Positions 8,428 to 16,297 of a stretch of 32,178 nt of DNA are shown here, one piece after another. Source of the stretch: Chitinophagaceae bacterium (GTDB lineage Bacteria > Bacteroidota > Bacteroidia > Chitinophagales > Chitinophagaceae). The notes below the pieces were generated by a model. It saw only the letters and a program-made list of their open reading frames with translations. It was not told the origin of the DNA and made no database searches. Position 1 is the stretch's first letter; every line of letters starts with the position of its first letter. The position numbers and the translations under genes are program-made. Location: assembly GCA_021299175.1 (NCBI GenBank), contig JAJTFY010000027.1, positions 1-32,178 on the forward strand, in the 5' to 3' direction.

Positions 8428-9905
8428 TTACTTTGCGGGTGGGTGAACCAGGTTCCCAAGTCTGTGTAGAAATCAATGCCCATCAAGGCTGTTAAGTTCA
8501 GCCATTTGTAAGGATCGTAGCCAACTTGAATATTACCCATCAGGCGGTCATTCTGATCAAAATTCTTGTTCTTGTTAATGTCCCAGAATGGATTGTCATC
8601 CTCCGCAAGTTGAAGGAAATTGCCATTTACGGAACGGCGATTCCCATTGGCATCCAGATAATTACGGGCATCATCATCCACTGGCCAGGTTAGAAGACTG
8701 AGGAGGAAGCCCCCTGCCCCTTTAGAGGCCTTGGTGGTTTTAGAGGAGATGTAGGTAAATGAATTGGTGATATTGAATTTAGGACTCAGCTTAAATGTTG
8801 TATTGAGTCGAAAATTATAACGATCGAATCCTGTATTTCGCACCATACCTTCGTTATTAAAGGTGCTGGCAGTAAAGCGATAAGTGCTCATGTCTGTTCC
8901 ACCTTCAAAGGCCAGGTTATGTTGCTGGGTTTGGCCAGTACGAAAAAAATTACTCAGGTTATCAAAAGTCTGAGCATCTTTAGGAATTCGGTTACCAAAA
9001 AAAGTACGCTGGGTATTATTGGTAATACCGCCGAAACCCTGGTCATAAACGTTTTGGATTTCAGGCAGGCGTGTTACTTTTTCAAAACGAAAAGAGTTAT
9101 TATAACTAACAGAGGCTTTTCCTTTTTTACCTTTTTTGGTAGTAATGATGATGGCGCCATTCGCTCCATCTGAACCATAAAGTGCTGTAGCTTCAGGACC
9201 TTTCAATACTGTAACAGCCTCTATATCTTCTGGGTTGATATCCATCGCACGGTTACCAAAATCGTTGCTCCTGTTCGCCATATTAATACTTCCGGAAGCA
9301 GGTAATCTGTCTTGCATTTCAAAAGAACTGTTGTCGATGATCAGTCCATCTACAACGAAGAGAGGCTGATTGTTACCATCAATTGAAGTAGGGCCCCGCA
9401 ACACAATAGTCGCAGATGCACCAGGCATACCAGTTGTGGCTGTTATCATTGCACCGGGAATACGACCCGCCAATGAGTTGATGAAGTTGTCACGGCGGGT
9501 GGAGGCGATTTCGTCACCGCTCACCGATAAGGCTTGATAAGTTAATTCCCGTTTGCTCTTTTTTATATTATAAGCTGTTACCACTACATCGGTCAGGCTT
9601 TTGTCGGAAGCAACCATACGGATGCTTACCTTGTCTTCGTCTCCGACAGTGATTTCTTTCGCTACATATCCCACGTAATTAAAAACAAGCATGTGGCCTT
9701 TTTGAGCAGCGATCGAGTAATATCCAGCATTGTTGGCAGCCACTTTTTTTCCAGTGTTTTTGTTGGTAACGGTAACTCCCACCAGTGGAGAACCATCATC
9801 GTCAGATACGATGCTTCCTGAAATAGTTTTTTCCTGTGCCATCACCATGGTATGCAACAACAAGGGAAGCATGATCAGCCATGTGATTCTTTTGATTTGT
9901 CTCAT
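8415..9905 (-). pseudogene. SusC-like TonB-dependent receptor, N-terminal regulatory and plug domains (prematurely stopped)
   Basis: 496 residues: signal peptide (LIMLPLLLHTMVMAQ, ~1-23), a carboxypeptidase-regulatory-like domain (~27-105, SGSIVSDDDGSPLVGVTV), then the TonB-dependent plug (~115-250) with the SusC hallmarks LFVVDGLIIDNSS and GPEATALYGSDGANGAIIIT, and the first barrel strands. It stops after GIDFYTDLGTWFTHPQSKSVM, in the middle of the barrel, and the rest lies in another frame at 6892-8427. Without that half it cannot form a channel. The gene follows a near-consensus Bacteroidota promoter and heads the SusC-SusD-DUF4397-FAS1 unit. SusC proteins pump nutrients bound by SusD across the outer membrane using TonB/ExbBD energy. 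Whether the break is biological or an assembly error is unresolved. Confidence 0.88.
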
Positions 9906-10010
9906 AAACGTTTTTTTTTGTCTTTGAAAGACCTTGGTTTACTATGTAAAGAGGTATATGGTATGCCTTTTTGGGTTTTTGGCTTGTAGCAGTCGGGCTT
10001 AAATTGACCC

Positions 10011-10042
10011 GAAAGGTATTAATTATGGGGGAACTGGACAAA
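10011..10042 (-). promoter_or_regulatory. Candidate promoter of the SusC-SusD unit
   Basis: On the - strand TTTG (10042-10039) is followed, after 20 bases, by TACCTTTC (10018-10011), one base off the Bacteroidota -7 consensus TAnnTTTG with a suitable -33 TTTG. It lies ~105 bases upstream of the SusC ATG (9905), implying a long leader. Assigned by motif only. Confidence 0.45.
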
Positions 10043-10059
10043 TTCAGGGCTAAAAACCA

Positions 10060-10592
10060 TCAGTTTTTGAGCCCTTTCGCAGTTCCGCTCCAGTCAGGAT
10101 CCGCCGCTCCAATCCAGTTTCCTGAAGCATGATATTGTATGGCGTGCACCCTGCCAAACTGGGCGGGTGATTTTACTTCTTCCAGCTTGATGCCCGATTG
10201 CCTGAGCAGTTCCTTCCGGCTGAAAGGGCCTGTTCAAGGGGCATGCCATGGTCGATCACCCGGCTGATGACCTGGACAATGGCAGGTACTATCCTTGCTC
10301 CGCCAGCAGCACCCAGTGCCAGAAATGGTTTGCCATCTTTCAGGATGATGATCGGTGAGATATGCGATGATGCTCTTTCGCCTGCCTTCATTTGTCCAAG
10401 GTAGGGACCCATGGTTGTAGCCAAAACAAAACCGTTTTTCTTTGAAGCAACTTTTGATCCCATGAGTGGCCCCACCGACTGGGTGATGGAAACCATGTTG
10501 CCATTCTGGTCACTGGCCACCAGATGGGTAGTATGGCCATTGCTATGGTCTGCGGTGGTGGTATTTTTGGGAAGGATCATTGTTTTGGGCAA
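10060..10592 (-). pseudogene. ggt: Gamma-glutamyltransferase, catalytic small-subunit part (broken twice)
   Basis: Continuation of the GGT encoded at 10577-11638, in a different frame. It reads PKTMILPKNTTTADHSNG, then HTTHLVASDQNGNMVSITQ: the first Thr of HTTH matches the autocatalytic nucleophile that becomes the N-terminus of the GGT small subunit. It continues through GAAGGARIVPAIVQVIS to LEQALSAG and hits a stop at 10173. A second frame then supplies the proper C-terminus: RKELLRQSGIKLEEVKSP, FGRVHAIQYHASGNWIGAADPD, ending at TGA 10060-10062. The switch lies near 10195-10210. Comparison with the family from memory suggests that a stretch following the LEQAL-A-PR segment is absent, so this second lesion may be a deletion. 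As sequenced no active enzyme can be made. Confidence 0.87.
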
Positions 10593-10678
10593 ACTGTCTT
10601 TCCACCTCCATTGCTATGGTCTGCGGTGGTGGTATTTTTGGGAAGGATCATTGTTTTGGGCAAACTGTCTTTCCACCT
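10537..10678. repeat. Exact 71-bp tandem duplication inside ggt
   Basis: Two identical, directly adjoining 71-base copies: 10537-10607 and 10608-10678, each beginning CCATTGCTATGGTCTGCGG and ending GTCTTTCCACCT. 71 is not a multiple of three, so the second copy shifts the ggt reading frame; both resulting open frames encode PKTMILPKNTTTADHSNG. Removing one copy restores continuity between the two main ggt fragments. It may be a recent slippage or recombination event, or an artefact of joining two contigs without trimming their overlap. Confidence 0.97.
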
Positions 10679-11638
10679 GTTTACAGCATAGCGGGCAACG
10701 ACCAGGCTATCTTCTTTTGTTTTCAGGAGCGGTCGGTCTTCGTATGCCTTGTGGTGTGCGGCTGCATGGTACTGGAGGTAATCCCTTTCAGAAACCTTGG
10801 AAAGATCAACCTGTTCCAGCATTTGAAGCATTTCAATCACGATGGCACCATAGCAGGGCAGGCCTGTTCCAATGATTTCGTATCCCCTGTAACTTCCCCT
10901 GACGATTTTTGCCTCTTCGGCCTGGTAGTTTTTCATGTCAGCAAGGGTCAAGAAACCACCACCTTGTTTGATTTCTTCCGTCAGCGAATAGGCAATTCCT
11001 CCGTTGTAAAAAGATTTTCCCTTGTCGCGCGCAATGGTTTTAAGCGTTTTTGCCAATGCAGGTTGTTTGAACAACGATCCGCCGGCAAACACGGTATCTT
11101 TTTGGAGAAAATGGGCTACGGTTCCTTCAAATTTTCTCAATTCCTTGATCTCTATCGATTCTCTTTTTGACTCTTCGCTAAGGAGCATGTGCCCCTTGGA
11201 AGCAGCTGCTATGGCGGGTTCTATCACCTGCTTCAGCGGCAGCTTGCCATATTGCTGGTGGAGTTGTACAATGCCTTTTACCATCCCTGGTACACCAATG
11301 GTGCCATATCCATGCTCCGCTTCTTTTTCTTTTTTGATGTATCCGGCCGGCACCTGCGTGGTGGCATCCAGGCCCTTAACCCCTTGCCCTGGTACAAAAT
11401 AAATGGCCTGCAACCGTCCGCCCAATCCACTCATGCTGGGTTCCACTACCGAAAGCATGAAAGAAGATGCTGCAATGGCATCAAAGGCATTTCCTCCTTG
11501 TTTGAGCATGAGCAATCCGGCTTCTGTAGCCATAGGATGTGCAGTGGCAACCATGGCAGCGGATGAAGTGTCCTGTTTTTGCTGTGAAAAAGCGAGGCTT
11601 GCAATCAGGAGAAACAGGAATGGCAACAATTGCTTCAT
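10577..11638 (-). pseudogene. ggt: Gamma-glutamyltransferase, large-subunit part (frame-shifted by duplication)
   Basis: From the preferred start MKQLLPFLF (11638; an in-frame start at 11668 adds ten residues before the signal). Signal peptide ~1-18 (FLFLLIASLAFS), then the GGT large subunit: MVATAHPMATEAGLLMLKQG, GNAFDAIAASSFMLSVVEPS, GLGGRLQAIYF, GTIGVPGMVKGI. It runs through one copy of the 71-bp duplication and then reads out of frame to GGKTVCPKQ and a stop at 10577. GGTs are periplasmic enzymes that hydrolyse or transfer the gamma-glutamyl group of glutathione and related peptides, usually to recover amino acids. The processing site and nucleophile are in the downstream fragment, so this piece alone is inactive. 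An exact -7 element lies 28 bases upstream. Confidence 0.9.
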
Positions 11639-11665
11639 ACGTTGGGTTTGCAGTAAATTAAAGGA

Positions 11666-11673
11666 CAAAAATA
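11666..11673 (-). promoter_or_regulatory. -7 promoter element of ggt
   Basis: TATTTTTG on the - strand matches the Bacteroidota TAnnTTTG consensus exactly and lies 28 bases before the preferred ggt ATG. A -33 element is not obvious. It sits just after the GH3 stop, suggesting ggt is transcribed from its own promoter. Confidence 0.5.
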
Positions 11674-11694
11674 GACAATTTCTATCCTCGGTGT

Positions 11695-12483
11695 TTACTT
11701 GTATTGCAATCCCTCATCGTACCAGAAAAGACCATACTGCTTACCTTTCAGATAACCGGGCACATCTGAAAGTTGTTGCTGCGCTTGATCTTCAGAGATA
11801 GGAGTGGTAAAGGGCATCTTCCCGCTGGGTTTGAATTTGCCTGTGATGATGTCGAGCAGGGCATCAGTAGTGGTGCCAAATGTGGCCAGTACTCCTGCGA
11901 AATGCTTTTTCGTTTGCTCATTGTAGATCTCGTCAATCACCCATGGATTGGTATAGTTCACCGCCAGTATGGTTGGTTTTTTAGCAGCCAGTGCATTGAT
12001 GTAATTGATGTCAACTGCATTTTTGGATAGCGACAAATAAATCGGTGAACCATTTGATTCAAAAAGCGACTTTGACCCGGGAGTAATCCAAACCAGGATC
12101 ATGTCTGCTTCCTCAGGCGTTTTTACAAACTCGATGTCATGGTTGTTTTTCAATGGCTGGAAAACATTGCTTGCGGAGGGTGCTCCCCTTTTTTGGAAAT
12201 AGGTTTCAAAATAAACCTTTGTCTTTTGTTTGATGGGAAGTGCCTTGTTTTCATTCCGAAGCAAAACAATGGATTTGCGCATGGCCAAATCTGCCTTGGC
12301 TTGCAGGGCTGGATTGCCTACAAAAGCCACTGCCTTGTTTTCATCCACGTATGGATTTTCAAAAAGGCCCAGCTCAAATTTTTCCATGAGCAGTCGGTAT
12401 ACTGAGTTGTCTACGAGCTTGATGTCAACCATGCCAGATTTCACCGTTTCCAACAGTGGCGTAGGGTCTGCAGAGCCTGAGTA
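11695..12483 (-). pseudogene. Glycoside hydrolase family 3, C-terminal domain (frame-shifted from N-terminal part)
   Basis: Second part of the GH3 enzyme at 12441-13673, one frame away. The homologous frame is recognisable from YSGSADPTPLLETVKSGMVD onward, i.e. before the first available ATG, showing that it is a continuation and not an independent gene. It contains the GH3 C-terminal alpha/beta sandwich: the segment SIVLLRNENKALPIK, the region DMILVWITPGS, and the carboxy end KGKQYGLFWYDEGLQYK. In two-domain GH3 enzymes this domain supplies part of the active-site wall and often the acid/base residue, so its loss should inactivate the enzyme. The C-terminus is followed within 22 bases by the ggt promoter element. 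Confidence 0.85.
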
Positions 12484-13673
12484 TCTGCACCCCAGGGCAT
12501 CATTTCAATAGGCCCGGTATCCGAGTTGATGATGCCTTTGAAACCAAGGCTGTCACGGAGCAATCCAGTAATCACCGGCTTGTTGTAGGCATACGCAATT
12601 TCTTCATATTGGGTGCCCTGAGGGATAGAGTAGTAGGGCATGATGGCAGAGGTGCCGGCTTTGATGGCAGCTTTAAAAGGGATCAAATTGTTCTGAAACA
12701 TTTTACCAGGAAAATGTTCGTACTTCCCCCAGGAAAAATGCGGATCCTGTCCACCAACCCCCGCTCCGCCACCTGGAAAATGTTTGGTGGTCAGTGCAAC
12801 GGAGCTGGACGAAAGTTTTGTTCCTTGAAAACCAGTGACAATCTCATGCATCATTTTGCCAACCCATTCCGCATTCTCGCCAAAGGTTCCTTCAACCCTT
12901 TGCCACCTTGGTTCGGTGGCCAAATCAGCCATGTACATATATCCCTTCCTCAGCCCGACCGCGGCCCATTCCTGTCTTGCAATGTCTGCAAATTCATGGA
13001 TCAGCTTCAGGTCTCTTGTGGCAGAGAGCCCCAGTTCTCCGGGCCAGGTTGAAAAGCTGGTGGTGCCCACGCTCAGTCCTATGGAGGCATCTTTGGTGAT
13101 ATGATTTCTTGGATTGGAGGCGATGATGGCTGGAATGCCCAGTCCGTCTGCTTCACAAAGGGCCTGCAATTTGTTGGCCCAAGCTGCTGTGATGGCTGTA
13201 CTTGCATTGGCCCGCAGGATGAAATGCCGGAGATGAAACTGTGTAACCCCTTTGGTAGTGCCTGCGGACATCATCATGGGAAAAGGCAATGGTTTTCTGG
13301 TAAACATGTTCATGCTTTGCACCTGGTCTTCTTCATTGAAATCGCTGCTGATGGAATCTGTTGATCTTTGCGCTTCAAAAGACCGATCGTTTTTGAGTCT
13401 TGTGGTGCTGATGAGCATGAAACCGACTTTCTGTTCAATAGACATTTGTGACAGGAGGTTCTTCGCCCTTGCATCATTGGAAAGCCTCCAATCCTCGTAT
13501 GCGTCAAGCTTTCCGTTCCTGTTCAGGTCCTTGAATTGCAGATTCCCAACATTGATGAGCTTTGCAGAACGATGTCCCAGAAAAGGTTGTTTTTTATCTG
13601 GGGATGTTTGTGCTACAGCATCTTGCATTGCAAAAGCAACCAACATGGTCATCAAAAAGCCTGCATTGTTCAT
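12441..13673 (-). pseudogene. Glycoside hydrolase family 3, N-terminal catalytic barrel (prematurely stopped)
   Basis: Preferred start is the ATG at 13673 (MNNAGFLMTMLVAFAMQ, a signal peptide ending near DAVAQ); ATG 13721 is an alternative. The frame extends to 13976 but those residues overlap the divergent cupin gene and look non-coding. The GH3 TIM barrel is clear: LLSQMSIEQKVGFML, GLGIPAIIASNPRN, TKHFPGGGAGVGGQDP, and GFKGIINSDTGPIEMMPWG, where the Asp of NSD is the expected nucleophile. After PWGADT the frame turns to QALQTLRHCWKR and stops. Family members normally have a short helix (an ERY-K-AL-AG-D type segment) between the PWG and SGS blocks; here those blocks nearly abut, so about 15-20 codons appear deleted with frame loss. 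Likely beta-glucosidase-type; substrate not determinable. Confidence 0.86.
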
Positions 13674-13817
13674 GGTGAAAAATTTGATGAATAAAAATAA
13701 CATAAATCCTTTTCTGCCCATGGTCAAACTTCTAAAACGATTTCGCGTATTTTGATTAACTTTTGAATGGATATGAGTGGATTGCAATCCAATATTGTTC
13801 AACATCATCAAAGCCAA

Positions 13818-14558
13818 ATGAAAAAAATCATTGTTACAACTGTTCTTCTTTTCCAAACTGTTTTGTTGTTTGCCCAAGCCCAGATCCAGACAAAGGTGTA
13901 CAAGTGGAGCAGCGGAAAAACAGCCATGTTTGAAGGTGCTGGCGCGATTTTCTCCAAACAGGTCCTGAAAGGCCATGCCATTGCTGGAGGAAAAAAATTA
14001 AAGTTCAACACAGGCGCTGGTGGAGACGAACTTTTTTTCATCATCAAGTATGGTCCTGTGCATGTAGAATTGAATGGCGTTTCACATGACCTTGACAAAG
14101 GCTCTGTTGTTTTTCTTTTGCCCGGAGATGATGTTGTATTTCAGAACAAGCGCAAGGATGATGTTGAAATCTATGAAATGCAAATGGCATCAACCAATCC
14201 AGAACTTGCCAGGGGAAAAGCCGCTGGACCTTCTTTTGTGATGGATTGGTTTGATATGAATTTTAAACCACACGACAGGGGTGGCGTTAGACAATTATTT
14301 GACAGGAAAATTGTGATGTCGCCAAGGTTTGACATTCATATCACCACGTTGAATCCTGGTCTGAGCAGCCATCCGCCGCATACCCACAAAACAGAAGAAA
14401 TCATCCTGATGATTGATGGTGAAGGGGAGATGGTGCTCGGATCATCAAAACAAAAGATCATTACTGGTGATGCCGCCTGGGTGGAATCCAATATCCCACA
14501 CAACATCACCAACATTGCTAAAAGACCTGCTGTGTATTTTGCCATTCAGTGGAACTAA
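13818..14558 (+). CDS. Secreted bicupin protein
   Basis: About 246 residues from MKKIIVTTV; an upstream in-frame ATG at 13767 would place 17 non-hydrophobic residues before the signal, so 13818 is preferred. A signal peptide (VLLFQTVLLFAQA) indicates export to the periplasm. Two cupin folds follow: the first (LKFNTGAGGDELFFIIKYG, GSVVFLLPGDDVVF) lacks clear metal ligands; the second has HPPHTHKTEEIILMIDGEGE and GDAAWVESNIPHNITN, giving the His-x-His, Glu, His set of a metal-binding cupin. The layout resembles bicupin aminohydrolases or sugar-acid cupins such as ureidoglycine aminohydrolase, but a secreted form makes a carbohydrate-related role more plausible; the reaction is unknown. It is divergent from GH3 and 9 bases upstream of the CE6-type esterase, so the two are probably co-transcribed. 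Confidence 0.85.
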   Translation: MKKIIVTTVLLFQTVLLFAQAQIQTKVYKWSSGKTAMFEGAGAIFSKQVLKGHAIAGGKKLKFNTGAGGDELFFIIKYGPVHVELNGVSHDLDKGSVVFLLPGDDVVFQNKRKDDVEIYEMQMASTNPELARGKAAGPSFVMDWFDMNFKPHDRGGVRQLFDRKIVMSPRFDIHITTLNPGLSSHPPHTHKTEEIILMIDGEGEMVLGSSKQKIITGDAAWVESNIPHNITNIAKRPAVYFAIQWN

Positions 14559-14567
14559 ACGATCAAC

Positions 14568-15335
14568 ATGAAATATATTTTTTCACTACTGTTTTTGTTC
14601 ACCATCAGTTCCATGTCTGCACAAGACAAGAAAAAAACTTGGGTCTTCATCCTGGCCGGACAATCCAACATGGCAGGCCGCGGTGTCGTTGAAGCAGAAG
14701 ACACCATCACCCATCCAAGGATCAAAACCATAGACAAGAATGGTAACATCATCCTGGCAAAAGAGCCCTTGCATTTTTATGAACCGACCATGGCAGGTTT
14801 GGATTGCGGCCTTTCATTTGCAAAGGCCCTGATCAATGATATACCGGATGATGTCAGCATCCTCCTCATCCCTGCTGCGGTTGGGGGAAGCAATATCCGC
14901 CAGTGGTTGGGCGATTCTGTTCATCGTGGTGTAAAATTGTTGAGCAATTTCAAAGAGAAAACTGCCCTTGCCAAACAATACGGCACTATCAAGGGAATAC
15001 TCTGGCACCAGGGTGAAGGTGATGCCAATGAAAAAGGCATGCCGGTGTACAAGGAAAACATGCAAAAACTGTTTGGCATTTTTAGGGCCGAAGCTGGAAA
15101 AAAGAAATTGCCCATCCTGCTGGGTGAACTGGGGGCATTCAATATCAATGCTGCCAAGCAGTTCAAGCAAATCAATCAGATCATTGGGGAGTATGCATCA
15201 ATGGACAAAAATACCGCGGTCATTGCTACCAGTGATTTAAACCACAAGGGGGATAACCTTCATTTCAATGCAGCAGGGCAACGTGAGATGGGAAAAAGGT
15301 ATGCCGCCGCCATGTTGAAATTTGGCTTGCGTTGA
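14568..15335 (+). CDS. Secreted carbohydrate acetylesterase (CE6 / sialate O-acetylesterase-like SGNH hydrolase)
   Basis: 255 residues. Signal peptide ~1-19 (FSLLFLFTISSMSAQ). The SASA/CE6 fold is shown by the first block FILAGQSNMAGRG with nucleophile Ser33, the substrate-contact block ILWHQGEGD (146-152) and the final block GDNLHFNAAGQREMG, whose Asp229 and His232 complete the triad. Relatives remove acetyl groups from xylan or other acetylated sugars, or from sialic acid. Length is normal and no residue is missing. It follows the bicupin gene by 9 bases and converges on the DUF1338 gene with a 29-base gap. The neighbouring broken GH3 suggests a small glycan-processing cluster. Confidence 0.9.
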   Translation: MKYIFSLLFLFTISSMSAQDKKKTWVFILAGQSNMAGRGVVEAEDTITHPRIKTIDKNGNIILAKEPLHFYEPTMAGLDCGLSFAKALINDIPDDVSILLIPAAVGGSNIRQWLGDSVHRGVKLLSNFKEKTALAKQYGTIKGILWHQGEGDANEKGMPVYKENMQKLFGIFRAEAGKKKLPILLGELGAFNINAAKQFKQINQIIGEYASMDKNTAVIATSDLNHKGDNLHFNAAGQREMGKRYAAAMLKFGLR

Positions 15336-15364
15336 ATCGGAAATAATTGAATCTTATTTCAATC

Positions 15365-16276
15365 TTATTGAACGTTTTTGTTGATCTGCTCAACAAAGGT
15401 ACTTTCAAAAATCTTGTCTGCATTGCTGGTTTCGAAACCATCGCGAAAATGCTTCCTTTGCAGTTGTTCTTTTGCAATGGTTTCAAATGCAGGCAATACC
15501 CTTCGCTCAGCAAATTCAACATAACTGCCTGCAATGGGATGCGTTTCATTGTTGTCGAATGCCGCTTCAATGATTTGTGCAACGGTTGAACTCTGCAGCA
15601 GCAGGCTATCTCCACTTACCTTGGTTTTTCCTCCAGCATCATTGAGTTGAATACCAATAGATTCAAGGAAATGGTTGAATTGATCTAGGGTATTATATCC
15701 CTCTTTCAATTGGTGAACACTGATGGTATAGTGGTTCAAATAATAACGATTGTAAATGACCCAGGAGGCGTATTCTGATTCTTGTAAAAGCTTCAGGTAG
15801 TCGCTCAGTTTCGGCAGTCGCCACAATGGGGTATGCAAAAATGTGGACACTGCATGGGGGTCGTTCAGGTCTATCGCATCAAGAGGATCAACCTTGACTT
15901 CTTTGGTATAGGAAAGGATGATGGTCTGTGCTTCTTCCGAAAGTTCTTCCACTTTCAGTTCGCTGATAAAGATCCTGGGAAACTCCGGTGATGGTGGTGA
16001 AAACCAGTAAGCATCAAGCTTTTTGCCTTCGAACCTGAAATAATCTTTCTTCTCATAACCGTAATGGCAGAAGATTTTTTCAAGTGATTGTATGCCCAAC
16101 AGTGGAACACCAATTGTTCTGAAGGCGATGTGATCATTTTCAATGTCGGAACGGTTTTGGATGATGCCTTTGTCGAGCATGCCTTTGATGATTTTTTCAA
16201 CGTCAGGAACCCTTTCGCTGTATTGTTTCATCAGGCCTTCCATGATGATGGCCAATCCTTCAAGCTTGTTTTTCAT
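15365..16276 (-). CDS. DUF1338 / HglS-type 2-oxoadipate dioxygenase-decarboxylase
   Basis: 303 residues, no signal, cytoplasmic. It belongs to the DUF1338 family, whose characterised member HglS of Pseudomonas putida is a non-haem iron enzyme converting 2-oxoadipate to D-2-hydroxyglutarate in lysine breakdown. Visible family blocks: NDHIAFRT with His49 and Arg53, RIFISELKVEELS (101-113), LNHYTISVHQL with His182, and GSYVEFAERRVLP with Glu254; I infer His49, His182 and Glu254 as the iron ligands. It is shorter than HglS (about 460 residues), in line with the compact plant and Bacteroidota branch. It starts 21 bases after the MFS transporter stop, so they are likely co-transcribed. A D-2-hydroxyglutarate-oxidising enzyme candidate lies at 19205-22135. 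Confidence 0.85.
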   Translation of the reverse strand: MKNKLEGLAIIMEGLMKQYSERVPDVEKIIKGMLDKGIIQNRSDIENDHIAFRTIGVPLLGIQSLEKIFCHYGYEKKDYFRFEGKKLDAYWFSPPSPEFPRIFISELKVEELSEEAQTIILSYTKEVKVDPLDAIDLNDPHAVSTFLHTPLWRLPKLSDYLKLLQESEYASWVIYNRYYLNHYTISVHQLKEGYNTLDQFNHFLESIGIQLNDAGGKTKVSGDSLLLQSSTVAQIIEAAFDNNETHPIAGSYVEFAERRVLPAFETIAKEQLQRKHFRDGFETSNADKIFESTFVEQINKNVQ

Positions 16277-16297
16277 CTTACCACTATTGTTGTAAAG

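Noticed and set aside
8413-8435. Programmed ribosomal frameshift in susC
   Set aside because: No slippery heptamer or downstream hairpin is visible, and residues appear to be missing at the joint; frameshifted decoding is not known as a rule for SusC genes.
15346-15363. ATTGAA / TTCAAT inverted repeat between the converging CE6 and DUF1338 genes
   Set aside because: Only a 6-bp AT-rich stem with a 6-base loop and no solid U-tract; too weak to call a terminator.
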